From the NCBI RefSeq assembly GCF_039880525.1, contig NZ_CP156989.1:2170001-2234000 (forward strand): a DNA stretch of 64,000 nucleotides, read 5' to 3'. Under the pieces are notes generated by a model that did not search any database, was not told the origin of the DNA, and worked only from the letters and a program-made list of their open reading frames with translations. How positions within the stretch are numbered: the stretch's first letter is position 1; every line of letters begins with the position of its first letter. The position numbers and the translations under genes are program-made. Positions 16,411 to 26,336 of this stretch are shown here, piece by piece. This stretch comes from Agrococcus sp. ProA11 (GTDB lineage Bacteria; Actinomycetota; Actinomycetes; Actinomycetales; Microbacteriaceae).

Positions 16411-17952
16411 CTACCGAGGGTCGTGATCCGCTCCGGTCGCGGCTTCCTCGTCCGCCGGGTCGAGCGGCTCCTCGAGCGCCGGCGCAGCCTCGGCGTCCGC
16501 AGCAGCGTTCGTAGCAGCAACATCGTCAGCATCCGAAGCCGCATCCGCACCCGCATCCGAATCCGAATCCGATTCCGAATCGGCATCCGCAGCAGCAGCA
16601 TCGTCCGCGTCCGCGTCCGCATCCGCATCCGCATCCGCATCGAAGCGGTCGGCACCACCGCGGCCGAACCCGAAGAACTCACGGATGCCCGTGCCCTGTC
16701 CCTCGGCGGCCAGCGGCACCGTGAAGCCGCCCGCGAGCGCGCCCGTGCCGCGACCGCCGGCCAGCATGCCGATGAGCAGCCCTGCGCCGATCTCCAATGC
16801 GCCCCAGGCTGCGCTGAGCATCGCGTCCGGGCCGGTGACGGCGAGCCTGCCGGGACCGATCGCTCCGGTGGAGAGCACGCTCGCGACGCCGAGCAGCGCG
16901 CCGGCGAGCACGCCGCCGCCGGCGGCGGCGATCGCGAGCTCCCACCAGTGCACCGGGCGATCGACCGTGCCCGCGAGCAGGCTCTGCCGCGCGAGCACGC
17001 CGACCAGCAGTCCTGCGAGCACGGGCAGCGCCACCGCCGCGGCCATCCAGGGCTGCGGGCTCGGGTCGATGGCGGACAGCAGCGGCATCGCCGGTACGGG
17101 CCCGAGGCTGGTGTCGAGCGGCGAGACGCTCGAGCCGCGTCCGAGCGTGAATCCGGGGCCGACGGCCCAGCTGGCCGCCCAGACGATGGCGGTCGGCGCG
17201 AATGCGAGCTGCAGCAGGAACATCACGACCACGCCCACCGCCGTGACCCCGAGCGCCTCCAGCAGCAGCAGGCCCTCCGTGAAGCGCAGGAACAGACCGA
17301 GCCCGATGAGCAGCGCGCCGACGCCCAGCACGCCGACGAAGCCGCCGAAGCCGGCGCGCGCGGCCGCGCGGATCGAGCGCAGCCAGCGCTCCTCGACGGT
17401 GAGCGCGCGAGCACTCGCGATGAGCCAGTGGTGCCGGTGAGTCGCGAACACCGCGCCCACCATGCCGACGAGCGCGACAAGCGCCGGGAACACCGCCGCG
17501 TGCGCCAGATTCGGTGCCGCCGTGGCGTGCTGCGCGCTCGAGCCGACCAGCAGCCCGATCGCAGCCGTCACGGCGGTGCCGAGCAGGAGCGCGATGGCGA
17601 CGTCGACGAGCGGCAGCGACGCGAGGCGCCGACCGCTGCGCCAGTGCAGCCAGAAGGTGAGCATTCCGATGCCCCAGGCGCCCGCGGAGAGCACCCAGGG
17701 GCGCGCGACCTCCTCCAGGCCGACCTCGACGACGGCCGCGCGACCGGGGCTGATGCCGATGTCGACACCGTGGCCCAGCAGCCATGCGTCGGCGGCGATG
17801 CGCCACTGCAGCAGCGGGTCGCCACCGAAGCCCTGATCGATGCCCCACACCGCGAGCACCACGAGCGCGCACAGCACGATGCCCACCGCCGCGATGGCGG
17901 CGGACTCGACTGCCTGGCCGATGCCGGCCCATACGCGACGCACGGCAGGCAC
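16411..17952 (-). CDS. perM: PerM/DUF6350-family membrane protein with acidic tail
   Basis: A 513-residue polytopic membrane protein with about a dozen hydrophobic helices in residues 10-420. It matches the actinobacterial DUF6350/PerM family, and PerM of M. tuberculosis supports the divisome. Assignment rests on the topology and on its position directly before purN-purH. The last 80 residues are an unusual low-complexity tail of DADADAD, SESDSDSD and Ala/Glu runs encoded by near-perfect 6-bp repeats. GTG at 17952 was chosen as the first start in frame after the divergent icd promoter region; a second GTG nine bases downstream is equally possible. Confidence 0.78.
   Translation of the reverse strand: MPAVRRVWAGIGQAVESAAIAAVGIVLCALVVLAVWGIDQGFGGDPLLQWRIAADAWLLGHGVDIGISPGRAAVVEVGLEEVARPWVLSAGAWGIGMLTFWLHWRSGRRLASLPLVDVAIALLLGTAVTAAIGLLVGSSAQHATAAPNLAHAAVFPALVALVGMVGAVFATHRHHWLIASARALTVEERWLRSIRAAARAGFGGFVGVLGVGALLIGLGLFLRFTEGLLLLEALGVTAVGVVVMFLLQLAFAPTAIVWAASWAVGPGFTLGRGSSVSPLDTSLGPVPAMPLLSAIDPSPQPWMAAAVALPVLAGLLVGVLARQSLLAGTVDRPVHWWELAIAAAGGGVLAGALLGVASVLSTGAIGPGRLAVTGPDAMLSAAWGALEIGAGLLIGMLAGGRGTGALAGGFTVPLAAEGQGTGIREFFGFGRGGADRFDADADADADADADDAAAADADSESDSDSDAGADAASDADDVAATNAAADAEAAPALEEPLDPADEEAATGADHDPR
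16520..16645. repeat. Hexanucleotide repeat tract encoding the Asp-Ala/Ser tail of PerM
   Basis: Repeated GCATCC, GAATCC and GCGTCC hexamers on the + strand, with several perfect tandem copies at about 16610-16640, encode the alternating Asp-Ala and Asp-Ser residues of the PerM C-terminus. Six-base units keep the frame, so copy-number changes would only alter tail length. Confidence 0.75.
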
Positions 17953-18012
17953 TGTATCGACGCATCCGCCGTCTCCCCCGCCGCCTCGCCGCGCGGCCCA
18001 GCTGGCAGGCGC

Positions 18013-18018
18013 TAGGTT
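18013..18018 (+). promoter_or_regulatory. Candidate -10 element for icd
   Basis: TAGGTT lies 72 bp upstream of the icd ATG in the perM-icd divergent region. No clear -35 was found. Confidence 0.35.
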
Positions 18019-18090
18019 GGATGGGCACGGCGCGGCACGCGCTCGGTTCGTGGCCGCCGCCCACCACATCGTTCGAGAGGTTCGAGCCGC

Positions 18091-20310
<2,220 letters not shown>

Positions 20311-20320
20311 TCGATCTGCG

Positions 20321-20348
20321 GGGCCCGGCTGCATGCGCGGCCGGGCCC
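20321..20348 (+). terminator. icd terminator
   Basis: GGGCCCGGC (20321-20329) pairs with GCCGGGCCC (20340-20348) around a 10-nt loop, 10 bp after the icd stop. Confidence 0.8.
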
Positions 20349-20377
20349 TCGTCGTCCGCGCGCGCCCGCGGTCCGGC

Positions 20378-20428
20378 AGATCCGGGAGCCTGAGCGCACA
20401 CAGCTGGACTATCCAGCTGTGTGCACCG
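20378..20428. repeat. Palindromic element, copy A, flanking the DUF559 gene
   Basis: The element begins AGATCCGGGAGCCT and contains a perfect palindrome: GCACACAGCTGGA (20396-20408), CTA, TCCAGCTGTGTGC (20412-20424). A related element with the same GATCCGGGAGCCT start lies at 21350-21422 on the other side of the gene. Confidence 0.75.
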
Positions 20429-21283
20429 TCAGCCCCGGTTCTTCCGCTGCCGAGGCCAGCGATGGTCGCCGCGGCGAACGATCGCGAGGATCTCCCGCTC
20501 GATTTCGGGCCACTCGTCGTGGATCTGCCGGTACGTGAGCCGCAGCACGATGAAGCCTCGGGCAATGAGGCGGCGGTCGCGGCGACGATCGCTCTCGTAA
20601 GCGCCTGCCTCCGTGTGGTGCTCGCGGCTGTCGCACTCGATGATCAGCCGGTCGCCGATCAGCAGGTCGACGCGGATCCCCTCCATGACGCGCACCTGGA
20701 TCCGCGTAGCCAGCCGTCGCCTCCAGAGCCGGAAGCGCACCATCGACTCGGTCCCCGATTCCGCGTTGCCGTCGGCGAGCGCAGCCAGTGCTCGAACGGC
20801 GAACGGCGCGTCGTCCATCCAGTCTTCCAGCGTGTGCCGGCTCGCGAGCCGCCGCTGCAGGATCGAGTCGATCACCACGACGATCTCCTCGCGGCTGCCG
20901 CAGCGCAGCACGCAGCGGAACGCGACCTCGAGGCTGTCGATCGCGCTGGCCACGGGCGGCTGCACCCCGAAGGGCCGGCAGCGCTTCGGCTCCCCTGCTC
21001 GTCGGCGCCGCTGCCGATGGCGCGGCAGGCGCACGTGCGCACCTCTTCCCTCCGGCACCCAGACGCCGTGGAGCCGCAGCGCCGAGAAGCACGAGCTGCA
21101 CCCATAGGCCTTGACGGCGGCGAGCACCTCCGGGTCGACCGGCTCGCCCGCGAACCAGCCCGGACGCACGCGGATGAGCCGGCCCGTCGCGACGGCCTGT
21201 TCGAGCTGCGCGCTGGTCCAGCCGATCGCGTGCAGCTGGGCTCTGGTGAGGATTCCGGCCCGGGTCGCAAGGGTGTCGCTCAT
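20429..21283 (-). CDS. AbiEi-type HTH plus DUF559 (Vsr-like) nuclease-fold protein
   Basis: A 284-residue protein. The N-terminus (residues 1-55) resembles the winged-helix antitoxin-like domain of AbiEi proteins (AGILTRAQLHAIGWTSAQL, RVRPGWFAG). The C-terminal half has the DUF559 pattern related to the very-short-patch-repair endonuclease fold: GTESMVRFRLW (about 177-187), VDLLIGDRLIIECDSREHH (about 205-223) and DRRRDRRLIARGFIVLRLTY (about 232-251). The acidic residues Glu180, Asp206, Glu216 and Asp218 could form the metal site. No partner toxin gene is adjacent. Both ends abut related palindromic elements, suggesting insertion as a unit. Function is unknown; DNA nicking or phage defence is possible. 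Confidence 0.75.
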   Translation of the reverse strand: MSDTLATRAGILTRAQLHAIGWTSAQLEQAVATGRLIRVRPGWFAGEPVDPEVLAAVKAYGCSSCFSALRLHGVWVPEGRGAHVRLPRHRQRRRRAGEPKRCRPFGVQPPVASAIDSLEVAFRCVLRCGSREEIVVVIDSILQRRLASRHTLEDWMDDAPFAVRALAALADGNAESGTESMVRFRLWRRRLATRIQVRVMEGIRVDLLIGDRLIIECDSREHHTEAGAYESDRRRDRRLIARGFIVLRLTYRQIHDEWPEIEREILAIVRRGDHRWPRQRKNRG

Positions 21284-21349
21284 GCGGCGCACCGTCGCAC
21301 GCGGAGGGGTGCGGTCGCGCTCGCCAAGGCAGCGGTTGTGGAAAGCGGC

Positions 21350-21422
21350 GGATCCGGGAGCCTCGGCGCGCAGAGCTGGATAGTCCAGCGATGTGCGCTG
21401 ACCGGCACGGATCTGCCGGCGA
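21350..21422. repeat. Palindromic element, copy B, flanking the DUF559 gene
   Basis: It starts GGATCCGGGAGCCT and carries AGCTGGA TAG TCCAGC as a diverged centre. It ends CGGATCTGCCGG, an inverted partner of the CCGGCAGATCCGG at the start of copy A, so the element is itself a long imperfect palindrome of about 70 bp. It lies upstream of the DUF559 gene. Confidence 0.7.
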
Positions 21423-21503
21423 CGCGAGCGGCAGTCACGCCTGCTCACCGGGTTCCCGATCTGCGGGGCGCGCCCGTGCGAGCCGGCCGGCGCTGCCTGA
21501 GCC

Positions 21504-22316
21504 TCAGGTCAGATCGTCGTGCTCGCCGCGGCACCAGGCGATGTGCCGCGCGGCCGAGCGCTCGACCGCTGCCGGGCCGTCCTCGATCAGCTGTCCCGCG
21601 ATGTTGCCGTAGATGCGGCGATAGCGCAGCGGCGCCAGCTGGTCGGCGATCCGCCGCACGACGCCGGGCGACATCGGGATGTTGTTGGGGAACGAGCGCA
21701 TGAAGCCCAGGCTTCGCCTATCGGGCTTCGGCTGGATGGTGTCGCCGGCGAGCAACGAGCCCTCGCCGCCGCTGCCCTGCGCCCAGAGCACCATCGCAGA
21801 GCCCGGGAAGTGGCCGCCGAAGCGGATCAGCCTCACACCCGGGAGCACCTCCAGCTCACCGTCCCACAGCTCGATGCGCGCGCTCCGCCGCTGGAGCCAC
21901 GCCGCATCGCGCTCGTTGACGAGCACGCGCGCGTCAAGCGCATCCGCCCATGCGCATTGCACGCCGAACATGTGCGGATGCGAGGCAGCCACCACCGCGA
22001 TGCCGCCGAGCTCCCGCACCCGCTCGATCGCGGCGGGTGTGATCGTGCCGATCGGATCCCAGAGCAGGTTGCCCTCGCCCGTCTGCACCAGCAGCGCGCG
22101 CTGGCCGATGCCCACCTGCGGCTCGGACGTGACCGCCCAGAGCCCAGGCTCCAGCTCGTCCACGTCGATCCGAAAGCCCTCGCGCTGCTGCTGCGCGATC
22201 GAGCTCCAGCGCTGCCCCGCTGCCGGCACCCACTGCCGCTCGTCGGCGCAGATCGGGCAGGTCATGGGCAGTGGCTGGTCGGCCTCCACCCCGCACGTGG
22301 CGCACAGCGTCGTCAT
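21504..22316 (-). CDS. Zinc-ribbon MBL-fold hydrolase-like protein
   Basis: A 270-residue cytoplasmic protein. A zinc ribbon at the N-terminus (CATC at 5-8 and CPIC at 20-23) precedes a metallo-beta-lactamase fold. The MBL metal motif HxHxDH appears as ASHPHMFG (about residue 112), lacking the Asp-His. A later GGHFPGS His and LLAGDTIQ Asp are kept, so metal binding may be altered or restricted to one site. Substrate unknown. It stands alone between the DUF559 gene and a small acidic protein, and reads from an ATG at 22316. Confidence 0.7.
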   Translation of the reverse strand: MTTLCATCGVEADQPLPMTCPICADERQWVPAAGQRWSSIAQQQREGFRIDVDELEPGLWAVTSEPQVGIGQRALLVQTGEGNLLWDPIGTITPAAIERVRELGGIAVVAASHPHMFGVQCAWADALDARVLVNERDAAWLQRRSARIELWDGELEVLPGVRLIRFGGHFPGSAMVLWAQGSGGEGSLLAGDTIQPKPDRRSLGFMRSFPNNIPMSPGVVRRIADQLAPLRYRRIYGNIAGQLIEDGPAAVERSAARHIAWCRGEHDDLT

Positions 22317-22366
22317 GGCACCACTGTGCCGCGCCGGCTGGCGGAGCGGAAGCCGCGAAGCGAGCG

Positions 22367-22546
22367 CTACGCGTGACCGGTGGGCTCGCCCTCTTCTGGT
22401 TCGAAGGTCGAGGGCTCGTCGTCTGTGGTCGCGGCGAGTCCGTCCGGCTCGTTCGGGATAGTGCCGTCGGAGCCGAGCCCGTCGGCCTTCTTCGTGCCCT
22501 CATCGCCGTCCTGCTGGTCGTGCTGGTGGTCGTCCCTGTCGCTCAT
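22367..22546 (-). CDS. Small acidic hydrophilic protein
   Basis: A 59-residue protein beginning MSDRDDHQHDQQDGDEG and ending EPEEGEPTGHA, with no hydrophobic segment and almost certainly disordered. The ATG at 22546 has a very good AGGAGGA ribosome binding site 6 nt upstream; the longer reading from 22600 crosses that site. Function not recognised. Confidence 0.6.
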   Translation of the reverse strand: MSDRDDHQHDQQDGDEGTKKADGLGSDGTIPNEPDGLAATTDDEPSTFEPEEGEPTGHA

Positions 22547-22611
22547 GCTGTCCTCCTGCTCGAACTCGGTGCCGCCACCATAGACGCCGCATCCGTGCAT
22601 CGGCCGTGAAC

Positions 22612-22647
22612 GAGGAAGGGCCCCGACCGAAGCCGGGGCCCTTCCTC
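22612..22647. terminator. Terminator after sucD
   Basis: Perfect 14-bp arms GAGGAAGGGCCCCG (22612-22625) and CGGGGCCCTTCCTC (22634-22647) with an 8-nt loop, 9 bp past the sucD stop on its strand. Confidence 0.88.
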
Positions 22648-22656
22648 GTGGAGTCG

Positions 22657-23556
22657 TCAGAGCGACTCGATGATCTCCCGCATGAGGCGGGCTGCCTCGG
22701 TCGGCGTCTTGCCGACCTTGACGCCGGCGGCCTCCAGGGCCTCCTGCTTCGCCTCAGCCGTGCCCGACGAGCCCGAGACGATGGCGCCGGCGTGGCCCAT
22801 GGTCTTGCCCTCGGGTGCCGTGAAGCCCGCGACGTAGCCGACGACCGGCTTCGTCACGTTCGCCTTGATGAAGTCGGCAGCGCGCTCCTCGGCGTCGCCG
22901 CCGATCTCGCCGATCATGACGATCGCCTTCGTCTCGGGGTCAGCCTCGAACGCCTCGAGCGCGTCGATGTGCGTCGTGCCGATGATCGGGTCGCCGCCGA
23001 TGCCGATGGCGGTCGAGAAACCGATGTCGCGCAGCTCGAACATCATCTGGTAGGTCAGCGTGCCCGACTTCGAGACCAGGCCGATCGGGCCCTTGCCGGT
23101 GATGTTCGCCGGCGTGATGCCGACCAGCGATTCCTCCGGCGTGATGATGCCCGGGCAGTTCGGGCCGATGATGCGCGTGGTGCCCTTGGCCTTCGCGTGG
23201 GCCCAGAACTCTGCCGAGTCCTGCACCGGGATGCCCTCGGTGATGACCACGAGCAGGCCGATGCCCGCGTCGACGGCCTCGATGACGGCGTCCTTCGCGA
23301 ACGCCGGCGGCACGAAGACGATCGACGTGTCGGCGCCGGTGGAGGCCATCGCCTCCGCGACCGAGCCGAAGACGGGCAGCTCGACCTGCGAGCCGTCCTG
23401 CGCCACGTGCGAGACGGTGGTGCCGGCCTTGCGCGCGTTCACGCCGCCGACGACCTGGGTGCCGGCCGCGAGCATGCGGGCGGTGTGCTTCGAGCCCTCG
23501 CCGCCGGTGATGCCCTGGACGATGACCTTGCTGTCCTTGTTGAGGTAGATCGACAT
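22657..23556 (-). CDS. sucD: Succinyl-CoA synthetase, alpha subunit
   Basis: The alpha subunit carries the CoA-binding site and the phospho-histidine of the TCA-cycle succinyl-CoA ligase. The 299-residue sequence shows [16 protein letters not shown] (CoA-binding Rossmann start), [12 protein letters not shown] (about 120-131) and [13 protein letters not shown], whose His is phosphorylated. It follows sucC after 11 bp and ends at a strong terminator, so sucCD form a two-gene operon. Confidence 0.97.
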   Translation of the reverse strand: MSIYLNKDSKVIVQGITGGEGSKHTARMLAAGTQVVGGVNARKAGTTVSHVAQDGSQVELPVFGSVAEAMASTGADTSIVFVPPAFAKDAVIEAVDAGIGLLVVITEGIPVQDSAEFWAHAKAKGTTRIIGPNCPGIITPEESLVGITPANITGKGPIGLVSKSGTLTYQMMFELRDIGFSTAIGIGGDPIIGTTHIDALEAFEADPETKAIVMIGEIGGDAEERAADFIKANVTKPVVGYVAGFTAPEGKTMGHAGAIVSGSSGTAEAKQEALEAAGVKVGKTPTEAARLMREIIESL

Positions 23557-23567
23557 CTCTTGCTCCC

Positions 23568-24734
23568 TTACGCCGCAGCCAGCTCGGCGGCCTTGTCGGC
23601 TGCCTCGTCCATCGTGTCGACAACCGTCACCAGCGGGTGCGCGGCGTCGGCGAGGATCTGGCGACCCTCCTCGACGTTGTTGCCGTCGAGTCGCACGACG
23701 AGCGGCTTGGTGGCCGAGTCGCCGAGGATCTCCAGCGCCTGCACGATGCCGTTCGCGACGGCGTCGCAGGCGGTGATGCCGCCGAAGACGTTCACGAACA
23801 CGCTCTTGACGTCCTCGTCGTTCAGGATGACGTCGAGACCCGCCGCCATGACCTTGGCGGATGCGCCGCCGCCGATGTCGAGGAAGTTGGCGGGCTTCAC
23901 GCCGCCGTGCCGCTCGCCCGCGTAGGCGACCACGTCGAGCGTGGACATGACGAGGCCGGCGCCGTTGCCGATGATGCCGACCTGGCCGTCGAGCTTGACG
24001 TAGTTGAGGTCGGACTCCTTGGCCTTCGCCTCCAGTGGGTCGGTGGCGGCCTTGTCCTCGAGGGCGGCGTGGCCCTCCTGACGGAACTCGGCGTTCTCGT
24101 CGAGCGTGATCTTGCCGTCGAGCGCGACGATGTCGCCGCCCTCGGTGAGCACCAGCGGGTTCACCTCGACGAGCGTGGCGTCCTCCTTGACGTAGACGTC
24201 GTAGAGCTTGACCAGCACGGGGGCGATCTTCGCGACGAGCTCGTCGGGGAAGTTCGCGGTGCGCACGATCTCCTCGGCCTTGGCCGCGTCGATGCCCACG
24301 GCCGGGTCGACCTCGACCTTGGCGAGCGCGTCGGGGCGCTCCTCGGCCAGCTGCTCGATCTCGACGCCGCCCTCGTAGGAGCACATGGCGAGGTAGGAGC
24401 GGTTCGCGCGGTCCAGCAGCACGGAGAAGTAGTACTCCTCCTTGATCGCGGCGCCCTCAGCCACCATCACTCGGTGCACCGTGTGCCCGTTGATGTCGAG
24501 GCCCAGGATCGCGTTCGCCGCGTCCTTCGCCGCTTCGGGGCTCTTGACGACCTTGACGCCGCCTGCCTTGCCTCGTCCGCCGGTCTTGACCTGTGCCTTC
24601 ACGACCACGACACCGCCACCGAGCTCCGCGGCTGCTGCCTCGGCCTGCTCGGGGGTGTCGGCGGTGATGCCTCGAAGCACGGGGACACCGTGCTTTTCGA
24701 AGAGGTCTCTTGCCTGGTACTCGTAGAGATCCAC
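23568..24734 (-). CDS. sucC: Succinyl-CoA synthetase, beta subunit
   Basis: The beta subunit supplies the nucleotide-binding ATP-grasp domain and the succinate site. The 388-residue protein starts [19 protein letters not shown], has the ATP-grasp segment [19 protein letters not shown] (about residues 43-61), [19 protein letters not shown] (about 194-212) and [14 protein letters not shown] (about 317-330). A GTG at 24734 is the start. It is first in the sucCD operon; the 188-bp gap to the divergent VIT gene must hold its promoter. Confidence 0.97.
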   Translation of the reverse strand: MDLYEYQARDLFEKHGVPVLRGITADTPEQAEAAAAELGGGVVVVKAQVKTGGRGKAGGVKVVKSPEAAKDAANAILGLDINGHTVHRVMVAEGAAIKEEYYFSVLLDRANRSYLAMCSYEGGVEIEQLAEERPDALAKVEVDPAVGIDAAKAEEIVRTANFPDELVAKIAPVLVKLYDVYVKEDATLVEVNPLVLTEGGDIVALDGKITLDENAEFRQEGHAALEDKAATDPLEAKAKESDLNYVKLDGQVGIIGNGAGLVMSTLDVVAYAGERHGGVKPANFLDIGGGASAKVMAAGLDVILNDEDVKSVFVNVFGGITACDAVANGIVQALEILGDSATKPLVVRLDGNNVEEGRQILADAAHPLVTVVDTMDEAADKAAELAAA

Positions 24735-24922
24735 GCGTCATCCAATCCGTATGTAGTGGGGGATTCGCCGTCGCAAGCCTAGTCCCGTCGCCATGGGCAT
24801 CCCGCGCGCTTTCGGCACGCCGAACCCCGAAGATTCGGCTTTCTTGCGGCTTTCGCGCGAGCCTCGCCTTGCTTGCGGGGTTCGCATCGACCACCGACGA
24901 TGGTTGCACAGGAGGAACATCC

Positions 24923-25645
24923 ATGGATCCCGCACTGCAGCGTCGGCCCGATCTGCCGCCGCCGGTCGAGTCGATGACCTCGAGGCTCAACTGGCTGCGC
25001 GCCGGTGTGCTCGGCGCGAACGACGGCATCGTGTCGACCTCCGCGCTGATGGTCGGTGTGGCAGGCGCGGGCACGTCCTTCGGCGGCATCCTCACCGCGG
25101 GCATCGCCGCCCTGGTCGCCGGTGCCTTCTCGATGGGCGTGGGCGAATACGTCTCGGTCTCGTCGCAGCGCGACAGCGAGCGCGCGGCGATCAATCGGGA
25201 GCTCGCGCTGCTGCGCGCCGATCCCACCGGCCAGATCGAGCAGCTCGCCCACATGTACGAGGAGCGCGGGCTGCGCCCTGACACGGCACACCGGGCGGCC
25301 GTCGAGCTCACCGAGGCGGATGCGCTGCGTGCGCACCTGGATGTGGAGTACCGGCTCGACCCGGACGACCTCAACAACCCGTGGGCGGCCGCCGCCGCCT
25401 CGGGCTTCTCCTTCACCCTCGGCGCGCTCGTGCCGCTGCTCGCGGCGCTCGTCTCCCCCGCAGCCTGGATGCCGTGGCCGATCATCGTGGCGACGATCCT
25501 GGCGCTGGTGCTCACCGGCGCCATCTCGGCGCGCATCGGCGGCTCGGGCAAGCGCCGCGGCATGCTGCGGGTGCTGATCGGCGGCACGATCGCCCTGGCC
25601 GCCACCTGGTTCATCGGGGCGCTGGTCGGCACGCCGGTGCACTGA
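24923..25645 (+). CDS. VIT1/CCC1-family iron/manganese transporter-like membrane protein
   Basis: A 240-residue protein of the vacuolar iron transporter family. LNWLRAGVLGANDGIVSTSALMVGVAGAG (first two helices; residues about 22-50) and GAFSMGVGEYVSVSSQRDSE are diagnostic, followed by a cytosolic acidic helical segment (about 88-150) and three C-terminal helices. Members export or sequester Fe2+ or Mn2+; which ion is not evident. GGAGG lies 8 nt before the ATG. It is divergent from sucC; no riboswitch or Fur/DtxR box was recognised in the 188-bp gap. Confidence 0.88.
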   Translation: MDPALQRRPDLPPPVESMTSRLNWLRAGVLGANDGIVSTSALMVGVAGAGTSFGGILTAGIAALVAGAFSMGVGEYVSVSSQRDSERAAINRELALLRADPTGQIEQLAHMYEERGLRPDTAHRAAVELTEADALRAHLDVEYRLDPDDLNNPWAAAAASGFSFTLGALVPLLAALVSPAAWMPWPIIVATILALVLTGAISARIGGSGKRRGMLRVLIGGTIALAATWFIGALVGTPVH

Positions 25646-25664
25646 CGGCGTCGCGCCGACGCGA

Positions 25665-26336
25665 TCAGCGCGCGCTGTACCGCAGCTCTGGCCGTCCGGT
25701 GCCGCCGTAGCGCGGCGCGACCTCGGCCCGCCCCTCGACGACCAGGCGCTCGAGATAGCGTCGGGCGCTCACGCGCGACATGCCCAGGTGCTCGCCGACC
25801 TCGGCCGCGCTCACCGTGCCCTCGGTGCCCGCGAGCAGCCCGGCGACACGATCGAGCGTCAGCTGCGAGCCCGCAGGCGCGTGCTTCTGCCGGTCGGACG
25901 GCTGCAGCATCGCGTCGACTGCGCGCTGATCCAACGGCTGCGTCGACAGGCTCGTCGCCTGCGCCAGCTCCGCCCGCACCGCGTCCAACCGATCACGCAT
26001 CGCCTCCAGGCCGAACGGCTTGACGAGGTAGTGGCGCACGCCGAATGCGCGGGCGGCGCGCACCGTCTCGAGGTCGCGCGCCGCCGTGACCGCGATGACC
26101 TCGCCCGCGAAGCCGCGAGCGCGGGCGACCCGCAGCACCTCGATGCCGGATGCGTCGGGCAGATGGATGTCGAGCAGCACCAGGTCGGGACGCACGGCCT
26201 CGATCGCCTCGAGCGCGTCGCGCCCGGTGCCGGCCTCGCCGACCACGGCGAACGCGCCGTGGCGCTCGACGAAACCGCGCGTGACGACCGCGACCGCCTT
26301 GTCGTCCTCGACGATCAGCACCCGCAGCGGCCGCAT
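25665..26336 (-). CDS. Response regulator, CitB/DcuR type
   Basis: A 223-residue response regulator. The receiver domain (residues 1-120) has the acidic pair EDD at 10-12, the phosphoacceptor Asp in LVLLDIHLPD (about 56) and Lys in HYLVKPFG (about 106). The C-terminus contains a helix-turn-helix (VSAAEVGEHLGMSRVSARRYLERL), as in CitB/DcuR-type regulators. Its start overlaps the sensor kinase stop (TGATG). With the kinase it should respond to an extracellular carboxylate and control the divergent tctCBA genes. Confidence 0.9.
   Translation of the reverse strand: MRPLRVLIVEDDKAVAVVTRGFVERHGAFAVVGEAGTGRDALEAIEAVRPDLVLLDIHLPDASGIEVLRVARARGFAGEVIAVTAARDLETVRAARAFGVRHYLVKPFGLEAMRDRLDAVRAELAQATSLSTQPLDQRAVDAMLQPSDRQKHAPAGSQLTLDRVAGLLAGTEGTVSAAEVGEHLGMSRVSARRYLERLVVEGRAEVAPRYGGTGRPELRYSAR

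Noticed and set aside
15762-16682. Longer PurN with an Arg-Met-rich N-terminus
   Set aside because: The extra 91 residues are the frame-shifted shadow of the PerM acidic tail; ATG 16409 gives the family start and length.
24735-24922. Riboswitch or metal-regulator box before the VIT gene
   Set aside because: No known aptamer pattern or Fur/DtxR-type palindrome could be recognised; only a good ribosome binding site is clear.
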